NCBI RefSeq assembly: GCF_015222005.1
Contig: NZ_JADFFL010000001.1
Span: 744,001-808,000, forward strand
Length of the DNA: 64,000 nucleotides
DNA from: Mucilaginibacter myungsuensis
GTDB taxonomy: Bacteria > Bacteroidota > Bacteroidia > Sphingobacteriales > Sphingobacteriaceae
Reading direction: 5' to 3'
Every line of letters begins with the position of its first letter. Positions within the stretch are counted from its first letter, which is position 1. A model generated the notes under the pieces. The model did not search any database and was not told the origin of the DNA. It was given only the letters and a program-made list of their open reading frames with translations. Position numbers and translations under genes: made by a program. Below, piece after piece: positions 38,194 to 47,630 of this stretch.

Positions 38194-38655
38194 TTATTTC
38201 ACTTTCTCGGCTATGGCTTGAAAATCAGGCAGATCTTTTGCGTTCTCCAATACCTCTGCATAGACGATGTTATGCTCTTCGTCCAAAACAAAAGCGGCAC
38301 GTTTGGATACACCTTTCAATCCCAATACAAAATCTGCATATAGCGCGCCATAGGCTGCGGATACTTCTTTATTAAAATCGGACAGTAGCGGGAACTGATA
38401 GTTTTGCTCAGCCTTGAACTTAGCCAGCGTGAACGGCGAATCCACCGATATAGCTAAGACCTGGGCATTCAAACCATCATAATATCCAAAGCTATCGCGC
38501 ATGGTACAAAGTTGGGTCGTACAGACGCCAGTGAAGGCTAACGGAAAGAAATGCAATACTACCTTTTTGCCTTTGAAGTTGGATAAAGATACCGGTTTAG
38601 TTTCGTCGGATATTAAAGTGAATTGCGGCGCTTGTTGACCTATTTGTAAACTCAT
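38194..38655 (-). CDS. AhpC/TSA-type peroxiredoxin
   Basis: 153 residues, cytosolic thioredoxin fold. The peroxidatic Cys is C45 in FPLAFTGVCTTQLC, with C50 close by. The PxxxTxxC pattern is loosened to LAFTGVC, as in several AhpE/Bcp-like enzymes. LSDFNKEVSAAYGAL is the conserved central segment. It reduces hydroperoxides with thioredoxin or a similar donor. It is a single gene divergent from the 38806 gene. Confidence 0.88.
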   Translation of the reverse strand: MSLQIGQQAPQFTLISDETKPVSLSNFKGKKVVLHFFPLAFTGVCTTQLCTMRDSFGYYDGLNAQVLAISVDSPFTLAKFKAEQNYQFPLLSDFNKEVSAAYGALYADFVLGLKGVSKRAAFVLDEEHNIVYAEVLENAKDLPDFQAIAEKVK

Positions 38656-38805
38656 GATGCGGATGTAAATATATTGGGCAAATTAAAAGAAATAGATCGG
38701 TAAAGTGCAGATCGGTCTACGGTTTTTGTTACATGTAATTGGACCGGTGGCTATCTGATAAACTTATTTATATTTACCGGTATAAAAAAACCTCATCAAG
38801 CACCA

Positions 38806-39495
38806 ATGGTCAACTTTGCCCAGATAGATAAAAAATACAAAGAGGCCGTAGCCAGCCCGAGTGACATTAACAGACTGTTGCCGCATTTATTTCATTTTGC
38901 TAAAAAGTGCAAGCATATTACTGAGATGGGGGTGCGCCGCCCAACATCAACCTATGCATTCTTAGCCGCCAAACCCGATCTTTTGGTAAGCTACGATATA
39001 GACCGATCCACAGGCGTTGATACGGTAGAAGAGTTAGCGCCCGGTATCTTTAAGTTTATACTGGGCAACACCTTGGAGGTGGAGATAGACGAGACCGATT
39101 TTTTATTTATTGACACCTACCATACCGCTACGCAATTAGAGCACGAACTGGCCTTGCATCAAAATAAGGTTAGGCGTTATTTGGGCTTCCACGATACTTT
39201 ATCTTTTTGGGAGCATGGCGAACCTCCATATGGCGGTATGCCTAAAACCATGGCTTGCGGTCGCGGTTTAAAACATGCTATTTTACCTTTGCTAAAAAGC
39301 AGCCAATGGCGGATAGCCTTTATGACCGATAAGAACAACGGCCTGTTGATACTTGAACGGAAAGAAGATGGTAACCAACAACAAGCGATCGATCATCTTA
39401 AATACAGCCTGTACCTGAACACCAAAAAGATAAGACGCATAGGGATAGACCTTAGGCGGGCTTATTTACAAGTAAAATGGCGCAATAAGCAATAA
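38806..39495 (+). CDS. Class I SAM methyltransferase-like protein (cephalosporin-hydroxylase-like fold)
   Basis: 229 residues, soluble. ITEMGVRRPTSTYAFLAA and LLVSYDIDR resemble strand 1 and 2 of a Rossmann methyltransferase. LFIDTYHTATQLEHELALH and YLGFHDTLSFWEHGE match the DxxHxxxxVxxDL / HD motifs of the CmcI/rhamnosyl O-methyltransferase group. No clear GxGxG is present, so activity is uncertain. The C-terminus is basic. It precedes the quinone oxidoreductase gene by 19 nt, so they may be co-transcribed. Confidence 0.65.
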   Translation: MVNFAQIDKKYKEAVASPSDINRLLPHLFHFAKKCKHITEMGVRRPTSTYAFLAAKPDLLVSYDIDRSTGVDTVEELAPGIFKFILGNTLEVEIDETDFLFIDTYHTATQLEHELALHQNKVRRYLGFHDTLSFWEHGEPPYGGMPKTMACGRGLKHAILPLLKSSQWRIAFMTDKNNGLLILERKEDGNQQQAIDHLKYSLYLNTKKIRRIGIDLRRAYLQVKWRNKQ

Positions 39496-39514
39496 TAACC
39501 ATCAGGCTACAATT

Positions 39515-40495
39515 ATGAAGGCCGTTATTATAACCCAACCCGGTGGACCGGAGGTTTTGCAATTAGCTGACCGGCCGGTATCGAACCTTCGGCCAGGCGA
39601 GGTACTTATTAAAGTAGCAGCGGCAGGCATTAACCGCCCCGATGTAGCGCAGCGCAAGGGCCACTACCCTCCCCCGCCAAATGCTCCGCAAGACATCCCG
39701 GGATTAGAAATAGCCGGAACTATTGAGGCTGTTGGAGATGATGTTGAACGATGGAAAATAGGTGAACAGGTTTGCGCCCTCGTAAGTGGTGGCGGTTATG
39801 CCCAATACTGCACCGCGCCCGCCGTACAATGTTTGCCGATACCTGCGGGACTATCCTTAATAGAAGCTGCATCATTACCCGAGACATTCTTTACCGTGTG
39901 GAGCAACGTTTTTGACCGCGCCAAATTACACCCCGGCGAAAGCATCCTGATCCATGGCGGAAGCAGCGGCATAGGCGTTACGGCTATACAAATGGCCAAA
40001 GCTTTAGGCAGCAAAGTTTACGTTACAGCAAAATCGGCCGAGAAATGCCGTTTTTGCGAGGAACTTGGCGCTGATCTGGCTATCGATTACCGCGAACAGA
40101 ATTTTGCTGATGAAATAGCGAAAGCTACCGACGGCAAAGGCATTGACGTAATTTTAGATATGATAGGCGGCGATTACACTCCCCTAAATTTAAAAAGCTT
40201 AGCAGATGATGGCAGGCTGGTGCTGATCAATACCATGAAGGGTAAGGATGTTCAGTTAGACCTATCGCTGATCATGCGGAAACGGTTGACCATCACCGGC
40301 TCTACATTGCGTAACCGGGATGCGGCGTTCAAATCTGTCATCGCGCAAAATTTAGAGCAGCACGTTTGGCCCCTGATATCGTCTGGGATCATCAAACCGG
40401 TGATCTACAGCGTTTTTGATGCCGCCGATGTACGCAAAGCCCACCAATTAATGGAGAGCAGCGAACACATCGGCAAGATCGTACTGAAGTTTTAA
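39515..40495 (+). CDS. NAD(P)H quinone oxidoreductase, MDR/PIG3-like
   Basis: 326 residues. GroES-like N-terminus (MKAVIITQPGGPEVLQLADRP, AAGINRPDVAQRKGHYPPPP, PGLEIAGTIEAVG) and a Rossmann domain with LIHGGSSGIGVTAIQMAKALGSKVYVTA. It lacks the zinc ligands of alcohol dehydrogenases, as expected for zeta-crystallin/PIG3-type quinone reductases. It probably reduces quinones or enones with NADPH in the cytosol. It is convergent with the TPM gene. Confidence 0.88.
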   Translation: MKAVIITQPGGPEVLQLADRPVSNLRPGEVLIKVAAAGINRPDVAQRKGHYPPPPNAPQDIPGLEIAGTIEAVGDDVERWKIGEQVCALVSGGGYAQYCTAPAVQCLPIPAGLSLIEAASLPETFFTVWSNVFDRAKLHPGESILIHGGSSGIGVTAIQMAKALGSKVYVTAKSAEKCRFCEELGADLAIDYREQNFADEIAKATDGKGIDVILDMIGGDYTPLNLKSLADDGRLVLINTMKGKDVQLDLSLIMRKRLTITGSTLRNRDAAFKSVIAQNLEQHVWPLISSGIIKPVIYSVFDAADVRKAHQLMESSEHIGKIVLKF

Positions 40496-40522
40496 GATCG
40501 TTAAAGTTTTCTGTCGGGCGGT

Positions 40523-41638
40523 CTACCAATCAGATGTAGCGCCTGATGACGAACCGGTGGAAAACCCACTGTTACCGCTGTTACCGTCACTACTGCTACT
40601 GCCTCCTCCGCTATCTGATGAACCACCGCCCCAGTTACCCCAGTTGCGCGGTTCATTGGCTTCACGGTCGTGGGCTTCCTGTTCACGGCGGTCGTCTTCC
40701 TCGCGGTCGCGCTCTTCACGGTCACGGCGTTCATCTTCTTCACGGCGTTGGCGGTCGCGCCGCTCTTCGTCCGATCTTTCCTGAAGTGTACGTGCGGCAT
40801 ATCCCGCGGCTGCACCTGTGGCAAAATCGCCTAAGCGGCTGCCACTACTACGATATCCGCCACCATAACTACCGTAACTGTTATATCTGCGCGAGCTGCT
40901 GTAGCCCGAACTGCCATAGTTACCATCGCCCACATAATTGTCGGTATTGCGTATAGTTTCGTAAGATGATGAACTACGGTTAATTAATTTGCGGATCACA
41001 TAGATCACCAATAGTACCGACAAAAACACAGCGAACCATTTCCATAACTGGCGGTCACTCTCGGCGACTATGGCATCTGCTTTCTCTCTGGCAATTGCCG
41101 CCTGCTTAACCACGGCTTGCACACTGTCGGCGCGCACTTGTTCCAGTTTCTGTTCTGCTGCAGATAGCGGCAGGATATCTTCTACCCCTGATATCAACTC
41201 GCTCAGGCCTGCTTTATAATCCTTTTCGCGAAAGCCGGGCTTAACCCTATCCAGCAAAGCCAGGCTCACATCGTTCGGGAACAATTCGTCCAGGTTACGT
41301 GCTACCTCTATCCGTTGCTTGCGCTGGTCAATAGCGGCCACGTAAACAATACCGCGCTTATTTTTACCTACACCCCACCTACGGCCGATCAGCACCGCAA
41401 ATTCCTCGATATCATACATCGAGGGTATCTTTTTCACCAGCACAATGGCCATCTGCACATCGCGCTTGCGCTCTATCGTAAAGATCTCTTTATTTAGTTC
41501 GGTCTCTTCGTCGGCGGTAAGTACCCCGGCAAGGTCATTCACATAGGAATTCTTTTTAGGCTTGGGTATTTGAGCCGACGAGTTAAATGCCGTGAAAGAG
41601 ATGGATATTATTAAAAGGCTTAGTGCAAAACGGCGCAT
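40523..41638 (-). CDS. TPM-domain membrane protein with charged and Gly/Ser tail
   Basis: 371 residues from the ATG at 41638 (an in-frame upstream start adds 13 residues, but MRRFALSLLIISISFTAFNSSAQ is a good signal peptide). The TPM domain spans residues 25-160 (VNDLAGVLTADEETELNKEI ... IEEFAVLIGRRWGVGKNKRGIVYVA). One transmembrane helix follows (WFAVFLSVLLVIYVIRKLI). The C-terminal 150 residues are low-complexity: Ser/Tyr/Gly, then an Arg/Asp/Glu stretch, then Gly/Ser. The Arg/Glu block produces long antisense frames that are not genes. TPM proteins have been linked to phosphatase activity and photosystem or membrane protein repair; the role here is unknown. Confidence 0.83.
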   Translation of the reverse strand: MRRFALSLLIISISFTAFNSSAQIPKPKKNSYVNDLAGVLTADEETELNKEIFTIERKRDVQMAIVLVKKIPSMYDIEEFAVLIGRRWGVGKNKRGIVYVAAIDQRKQRIEVARNLDELFPNDVSLALLDRVKPGFREKDYKAGLSELISGVEDILPLSAAEQKLEQVRADSVQAVVKQAAIAREKADAIVAESDRQLWKWFAVFLSVLLVIYVIRKLINRSSSSYETIRNTDNYVGDGNYGSSGYSSSRRYNSYGSYGGGYRSSGSRLGDFATGAAAGYAARTLQERSDEERRDRQRREEDERRDREERDREEDDRREQEAHDREANEPRNWGNWGGGSSDSGGGSSSSDGNSGNSGFSTGSSSGATSDW

Positions 41639-41710
41639 AGGTATAACAAGGTTTATTTTGACTTTAAAGTAAAACATTTAAACCCAAAGTAACAAAAATG
41701 CAGGGCGATC

Positions 41711-43057
41711 TTATGGCAACACAGCGGCATAAGCCGAAATATTGACCGTTTTTATAGTGGTGCCATATTTTTGATTGATAGCCCTGATGAACTCGTTAGC
41801 CTCCAGCGCATAGCCACGTGGCGTAAGGTGGATACCATCAAGCGAGAAAACACCACCTGTGATGTAAGCCGAACTAATATTCACACCATCAACGGTCTGC
41901 CCTGCTTTTAGCAGACCAGACATCCCACGCACATCGAACAGAGCCAGATCATGAGCATTCGCCACAGTTGCAATGGTATTGTTATAGTCGTTAAGGTGAT
42001 CCTGCACAATAGCCACCTCGTTAGCATCCAGCACAAATTTATCTTCGATAGGCGCATCTACAGATAGTCCATACGGACGTAACCCTGCGGATGTATTCAC
42101 CATCTGGCCTACTTTGGTCGTCTCAAAGTTCAGCACCAATAGGTCGGCGGTTGTGGCTATGCGGGTCGTATGGGTAGTATCCGTAATGCTGCTATTTACT
42201 TTGGCCCTGATGAACAGATTAGCTGTCGGTTGCACTTTACGGATGTCGGCTAAAATGCCTGCCACCGTAATAGTATTAAAGTAAGGTATATAAGTAACGT
42301 CTACGATATTGGCCAATGCGCCTTTTTGTCCGTTGCTTACTAATTTATTGATCAGCGAGGTATAAAGCCCGTAGAAGGTGGCTTTGTTGGTCGGCATAGC
42401 AGCCGTCCCGCCCGAGGCGGCATATTCCAACAAATCATTACTGCCTAACCAGCAAGTGAAAAAGGTGTAGGGTTTGGCAATAATAAAGTCGCGGTAGGCG
42501 GTGATGTTACTTGGCGGGGTGCCGGGTAATAGGCGTTCGTAGTATGGGTTTTTGTTGCCGTAGTTAGCATCGGCAATGTCGGCCATTTTAATGCCGGTGA
42601 TGCCGAAGTTATTGTTGTTACCGCTGTATTTAGTCAGCAAGGTCATTCCGTTAGCTGTTACTCTCACCGCCAACTTATCGGTAACCCTACCAATGACAGG
42701 CAGACCATTAGGTTGAAAGCCGTTCATTTTCAGATAACCCGTACCGTTAGCCTGCGCGGCATCAAATAATGGCTGGTTAAATTCGCCGCCACCTGCTGCT
42801 TTTAATTGCTGCGCGATGATATTAGGGAATGAACCGATCTGTCCATCGCGATACAAACCATCATTAGAATGACCGGCCGTTTGCGAATCGCCAATGGAGA
42901 TGTAAGCGGAGAAGTCTACCTGCGGATTATTGCCCGATGCAGGCGGACCTTTCGCCTCGCCGTCCGGACCGATAAGCGGTTTCATGGAACATCCCTGAAC
43001 AGATATTAAGATAATAAGCGCTATTGTGGCTTTGCCGGCAAGGCGTGGTAATTGCAT
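41711..43057 (-). CDS. SGNH/GDSL-hydrolase-like lipoprotein
   Basis: 448 residues. The lipobox Cys is C23 (IISVQGC-type end of the signal peptide), so it is lipid-anchored. ISIGDSQTAGHSNDG is the GDSL block I with a Ser nucleophile. FTCWLGSNDLLEYA is block III-like with Asn. DGIHLTPRGYALEAN near the C-terminus supplies the Asp-His pair. The order fits SGNH esterases, but the insert between blocks is large and the substrate is unknown. It is divergent from atpD. Confidence 0.85.
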   Translation of the reverse strand: MQLPRLAGKATIALIILISVQGCSMKPLIGPDGEAKGPPASGNNPQVDFSAYISIGDSQTAGHSNDGLYRDGQIGSFPNIIAQQLKAAGGGEFNQPLFDAAQANGTGYLKMNGFQPNGLPVIGRVTDKLAVRVTANGMTLLTKYSGNNNNFGITGIKMADIADANYGNKNPYYERLLPGTPPSNITAYRDFIIAKPYTFFTCWLGSNDLLEYAASGGTAAMPTNKATFYGLYTSLINKLVSNGQKGALANIVDVTYIPYFNTITVAGILADIRKVQPTANLFIRAKVNSSITDTTHTTRIATTADLLVLNFETTKVGQMVNTSAGLRPYGLSVDAPIEDKFVLDANEVAIVQDHLNDYNNTIATVANAHDLALFDVRGMSGLLKAGQTVDGVNISSAYITGGVFSLDGIHLTPRGYALEANEFIRAINQKYGTTIKTVNISAYAAVLP

Positions 43058-43200
43058 ATTTATCCAAAAATGGCTTTTATTGAGCTATTTAAGCAGCATA
43101 ACGCAAATATGCACCGATATGATACAGTTGCTTTAAAAATAGTGGAAAAATATCTGAAAAAAATTTCAACACAGGCATTTTCAATATCGTTTTTAAAACC

Positions 43201-43208
43201 TAACTTTG
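43201..43208 (+). promoter_or_regulatory. -7 promoter box of atpD
   Basis: TAACTTTG matches TAnnTTTG, with a T-rich weak -33 region about 19 nt upstream. It gives a leader of about 65 nt before the ATG at 43280. Confidence 0.5.
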
Positions 43209-43255
43209 CACCACTAAAATAGCACCCTGTAATGGGGCGGCAACTCGATCATTAA

Positions 43256-44785
<1,530 letters not shown>

Positions 44786-44790
44786 TTTTA

Positions 44791-44862
44791 AGAGTCCAGA
44801 GTCAAGAGTCAAGAATCAAGATTAGAAAAAGTCTTTATTCCTGATTCTTGGCTCTTTAATCT
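44791..44862. repeat. Inverted heptad arrays between atpD and atpC
   Basis: AGAGTCC, AGAGTCA, AGAGTCA, AGAATCA and AGATTAG run consecutively at 44791-44825 (exact 7-nt period). An inverted set (TTATTCC, TGATTCT, TGGCTCT, TTAATCT) occupies 44835-44862. AAGAGTCAAGAATCA (44804-44818) and its inverted copy (44842-44856) pair with one mismatch, so the spacer folds into a hairpin in front of atpC. Confidence 0.7.
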
Positions 44863-44870
44863 ACTCCACA

Positions 44871-45122
44871 ATGATATTAGAGATCCTAACTCCCGATAAA
44901 AAAGTATTCGAAGGCGAAGTTACTTCGGTGACCTTACCAGGTACTTTGGGATCATTTGAAATACTGAACCACCACGCTCCTATCATCTCTACTTTAGAGG
45001 ATGGTAAACTGATCGTGCGCGGCGGCGGCAAGACCGAAGATGTTTACCTGATACATGGCGGCGTTGTTGAAGCCAACAACAACAAAGTGATCGTATTGGC
45101 CGAGGGTATCACCCACAGGTAG
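44871..45122 (+). CDS. atpC: F1-ATPase epsilon subunit, short form
   Basis: 83 residues. MILEILTPDKKVFEGEVTSVTLPGTLGSFEIL and the HHAPIISTL segment are the N-terminal beta-sandwich of AtpC. The C-terminal two-helix domain that inhibits ATP hydrolysis in other bacteria is absent. This short form is usual in Bacteroidota. It is co-transcribed with atpD and followed by a strong terminator. Confidence 0.93.
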   Translation: MILEILTPDKKVFEGEVTSVTLPGTLGSFEILNHHAPIISTLEDGKLIVRGGGKTEDVYLIHGGVVEANNNKVIVLAEGITHR

Positions 45123-45142
45123 TAGACTTCTTTAAGATACTT

Positions 45143-45177
45143 AAAGCCCTCTGACAGATGTTGGAGGGCTTTTTTTG
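45143..45177 (+). terminator. Intrinsic terminator of atpDC
   Basis: AAAGCCCTC and GAGGGCTTT pair around a TGACAGATGTTG loop and are followed by T-runs. The spacer 45178-45337 is AT-rich and holds the palindrome AATTGATAATCAATT (45260-45274), with no gene. Confidence 0.85.
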
Positions 45178-45337
45178 TTCGGCCCTATCTCACCTCAGCA
45201 AAAGCTTAAAAGAGAAAGTTGACAAAGGTTAACATAATTCAAATTAATATTTATTAAAAAATTGATAATCAATTAGTTAATAAAATAAAGGTTACCCATA
45301 ATGTTAAGCCTTATCGCCTCTCTTCCCACGCCCAACC

Positions 45338-45401
45338 GTCATCGCGAGGAGCCTCTATCAGCGACGTGGCGATCCCCGGCAGGCAGAGCAATAACAGTGA
45401 C
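45338..45401. repeat. GTCATCGCGAGG-type palindromic repeat copy
   Basis: Nearly identical, in inverted orientation, to the left-right inverted part of the copy at 55761-55854 (about 45 nt with two differences). It lies directly before the toxin-antitoxin promoter. Any frame across this element (45301-45507) is unlikely to be a gene. Confidence 0.75.
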
Positions 45402-45425
45402 CTTCCATTACTCATTACAATTGCT

Positions 45426-45433
45426 TAAATTTG
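45426..45433 (+). promoter_or_regulatory. -7 promoter box of the toxin-antitoxin pair
   Basis: TAAATTTG fits TAnnTTTG and lies 18 nt before the antitoxin ATG. Confidence 0.45.
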
Positions 45434-45451
45434 TTTATAAACGTTCAGGTT

Positions 45452-45700
45452 ATGACAACTACAACCATGCGAGAGAAATTGATCACCTACTTGTCGGATG
45501 CCGATGAAAGTAAGGTGAATGCTCTTTACACCCTTTTGGAAAAAGATATAGAAGATGTTGACGATACCTTAACGTTAACAGAAGAACATTATACTATATT
45601 ACGCGAAGAACGCGGTGCCTACTTAAAAGGAGAAGGAACTTCATATACTGCCGAAGAGTCGATCCAAATAGCAAAAGGCGAACGAGACATCGATGTATAA
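45452..45700 (+). CDS. Putative type II antitoxin
   Basis: 82 residues from the ATG at 45452 (a TTG upstream is open but less likely). MTTTTMREKLITYLSDADESKVNALYTLLEKDIED is a helical N-terminus of the kind seen in Bacteroidota ParD/RelB-like antitoxins. The C-terminus (EEHYTILREERGAYLKGEGTSYTAEESIQIAKGER) would wrap the toxin. Its end overlaps the toxin gene by 8 nt, a usual antitoxin-first arrangement. Confidence 0.8.
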   Translation: MTTTTMREKLITYLSDADESKVNALYTLLEKDIEDVDDTLTLTEEHYTILREERGAYLKGEGTSYTAEESIQIAKGERDIDV

Positions 45701-45989
45701 ACTTATCGTTAGGAAACGTGCAAGTAATGCTCTTAAAAAAGCATACGATTGGTACGAAAATGAACAAATCGGCTTGGGCAATGCGTTTATTGAAGAAATA
45801 CAAGATTGCTATACTAAACTCCGGTCACATCCTTTTGCCTATCACAAAGTAGAGTATGAATTCCGCCAATTTAATCTAAAGAAATTCCCACATGTAGTTG
45901 TCTACGATATAGACGACATCAACGAATTGGTGATCATATATTCCATCTTCCACCCAAAACGCCATACCAAGAAGAAGTTTGAGGATTGA
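45693..45989 (+). CDS. ParE/RelE-family toxin
   Basis: 98 residues. KLIVRKRASNALKKAYDWYENEQIGLGNAFIEEI, LRSHPFAYHKV and FPHVVVYDIDDINELVIIYSIFHPKRH follow the ParE/RelE fold with the basic C-terminal HPKRH. ParE types poison gyrase and RelE types cut mRNA at the ribosome; the sequence does not decide between them. It is translationally coupled to the antitoxin. Confidence 0.88.
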   Translation: MYKLIVRKRASNALKKAYDWYENEQIGLGNAFIEEIQDCYTKLRSHPFAYHKVEYEFRQFNLKKFPHVVVYDIDDINELVIIYSIFHPKRHTKKKFED

Positions 45990-46138
45990 TCTTTTGAAAA
46001 CGAACGTGTAATAGTTCTTCGGTACCGGTAGCCCCGCTTTCTGTCCAAGTTTTGCCCTGGCGCACCGGACCGTCCTTCGCAAAAGCTTTCCCGCCAATCG
46101 GGTTTAGAATGATAGGTAGCGTTAGTAAGGTGATTCAG

Positions 46139-46420
46139 CTATTGCTCTAACTCTCCGTTTTCGTAATGATAATGCTCCTGACTTCCCGATGTGAATGCTT
46201 GAATAAAAAATGGTTCTTTTTCGCTATCTTTTTTTATCTCAAAAAAATCGTTTTTAATAGCCCAATCATAAACACCTTCATTTATCGGGTACTTAGTTAA
46301 TAGTCCGGTAAGTTTATTGGCCATTATCCACTTTTCGGCCACATTCAAAGATGTAAAAACGCCACTCGAAAACCTTGCTCCAGTGCCATGGAATATCCAA
46401 ATTGAATTTATCTCATTCAT
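46139..46420 (-). CDS. Small conserved protein, DUF7710-like
   Basis: 93 residues. SIWIFHGTGARFSSGVFTSLNVAEKWI and KLTGLLTKYPINEGVYDWAI match a conserved small domain that I recall as DUF7710. Its function is unknown. The start overlaps the end of the Fic gene by 4 nt (ATGA), so it is translated with it and may be an accessory or antidote to Fic (inference). Confidence 0.65.
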   Translation of the reverse strand: MNEINSIWIFHGTGARFSSGVFTSLNVAEKWIMANKLTGLLTKYPINEGVYDWAIKNDFFEIKKDSEKEPFFIQAFTSGSQEHYHYENGELEQ

Positions 46421-47205
46421 GTGTTTAAAGTTTGTTGAAGCATCCCCAAAAACTCCCCAACCTTATCATAGTCCAACACCTCGTACTCCAACCCCATCCG
46501 CCTGATATTAGCATAGTAAGCCTCGTGATGGTCGTAATAAAACTTCTCCGACTGCACGAACCATGCCTTTTCTCCTAACTTCTGCGCCAAGAACCATTTT
46601 TCCAGCAGGCGCGCGGTGCGGCCGTTGCCGTCCTCAAAAGGGTGGATCTTTACAAAGATCAGGTGGATAAGCGAGGCAAAGAAAAATGTCTCGGCAAAGC
46701 TTAATTCCGCATCTATCAGTTTAGCAACATCGCGATAAAACTTAGCTAACTCGGTCGGAACATTTTGTGGCAGACAGGCTATGTACTCAATTTTGCCATC
46801 CGGAGTCATCACAAACATATTGCCGGTGCGTGTTTTGCCGCGCTGACTTTTTTGCAGGATGTGTTTAGTTAATAAGGTATGGGCTTCAGTTACTGTCGAC
46901 GCATTTAATGGGTTTGCTTTAGCAACGCGGTAAGCATCGTACAGGTCGTCTATCTTTTGCGTATAGTCGGGCAGGAATTTTACGCCTAATTTTTTGTGTT
47001 TGATGTAAGAGTCCAGTTCGATAGGCTCTCCTTCTATTTTGGATGAGAATACAGCAGATACCGAGGTGTAAAAACTGAAGGTATCGGCAGAGAGTTCGCT
47101 ATCCTGCAAGGCATCAAACTTCAAACGGAGGTCGGTATCGAAAGTCGATAAAAATTCGTTTAATAATTCTGTTGGCAATATCTCTAATTGGAGGTCGTTC
47201 ATCAT
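46417..47205 (-). CDS. Fic-domain protein with N-terminal inhibitory motif
   Basis: 262 residues. The Fic motif HPFEDGNGR is at 188-196, with the catalytic His188. SSKIEG at 54-59 fits the (S/T)xxxE(G/N) inhibitory helix, placed N-terminally as in class II Fic proteins. The region MTPDGKIEYIACLPQNVPTEL is the usual flap before the active site. Such proteins transfer AMP or other nucleotides to target hydroxyls and are self-inhibited. Targets are unknown. Two palindromes 48-91 bp upstream may control it. Confidence 0.92.
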   Translation of the reverse strand: MMNDLQLEILPTELLNEFLSTFDTDLRLKFDALQDSELSADTFSFYTSVSAVFSSKIEGEPIELDSYIKHKKLGVKFLPDYTQKIDDLYDAYRVAKANPLNASTVTEAHTLLTKHILQKSQRGKTRTGNMFVMTPDGKIEYIACLPQNVPTELAKFYRDVAKLIDAELSFAETFFFASLIHLIFVKIHPFEDGNGRTARLLEKWFLAQKLGEKAWFVQSEKFYYDHHEAYYANIRRMGLEYEVLDYDKVGEFLGMLQQTLNT

Positions 47206-47252
47206 TTAGCGATGTGAAGTTAAACTTTGCATGTGGTAGATCTTTTCACATA

Positions 47253-47296
47253 GCGCAAAATTTTGCACTTTTTGCACCATTTGCGCAAAATTTTGC
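47253..47296. promoter_or_regulatory. Two identical palindromes 30 bp apart upstream of fic
   Basis: GCGCAAAATTTTGC occurs at 47253-47266 and again at 47283-47296. Each contains the perfect palindrome GCAAAATTTTGC, and their start-to-start distance is exactly 30 bp, about three helical turns. Further TTTGCAC words lie between them. This looks like a cooperative operator for fic. Confidence 0.55.
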
Positions 47297-47371
47297 TCCT
47301 ACTCCCCCATTTCACGCCGAAAAACGCTCCCTATGCTATGCACGCATATATTCTATACCGAATACCGTTTT

Positions 47372-47379
47372 TAACTTTG
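47372..47379 (+). promoter_or_regulatory. Candidate -7 box of the ilv-leu cluster
   Basis: TAACTTTG, identical to the atpD box, lies 252 nt before the ilvD start. The leader 47380-47630 would then be about 245 nt. In it I see the small stem TGCCTGCAAAGGCA but no Ile/Leu/Val-rich leader peptide and no T-box. The -33 element is weak. Confidence 0.35.
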
Positions 47380-47630
47380 GTATAGATAGCTAAATTTTAT
47401 ATATTGCATAAATCAACATTACCAATACAATAATTCGATTTATCGAAAAAAGCCAAATTATATTCTTATTTCAAATAATCACCATCTGCTATTGTGCCTG
47501 CAAAGGCATCTGCCTACCTTACAAATAACAAACGACAATTAAACCGGTCCCCAAAACATGTACAACCAAATGGCGTAATCGACTGCTTGCTGTACCTATA
47601 ACACAGAGACCCAAAAATAACCACGACTAC

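Noticed and set aside
40557..40956. Plus-strand frames opposite the TPM gene tail
   Set aside because: They are shadows of the Arg/Glu and Gly/Ser low-complexity coding region.
45301..45507. A 68-codon frame before the antitoxin gene
   Set aside because: It translates through the GTCATCGCGAGG repeat and overlaps the antitoxin in another frame.
45876..46097. Minus-strand frame and possible gene remnant between the toxin gene and the 93-residue gene
   Set aside because: Part is antisense to the toxin; the rest (46018-46138) shows no motif I recognise.
47380..47630. T-box or leader-peptide attenuator before ilvD
   Set aside because: No T-box sequence, no tandem terminator and no Ile/Leu/Val-rich short frame could be found.
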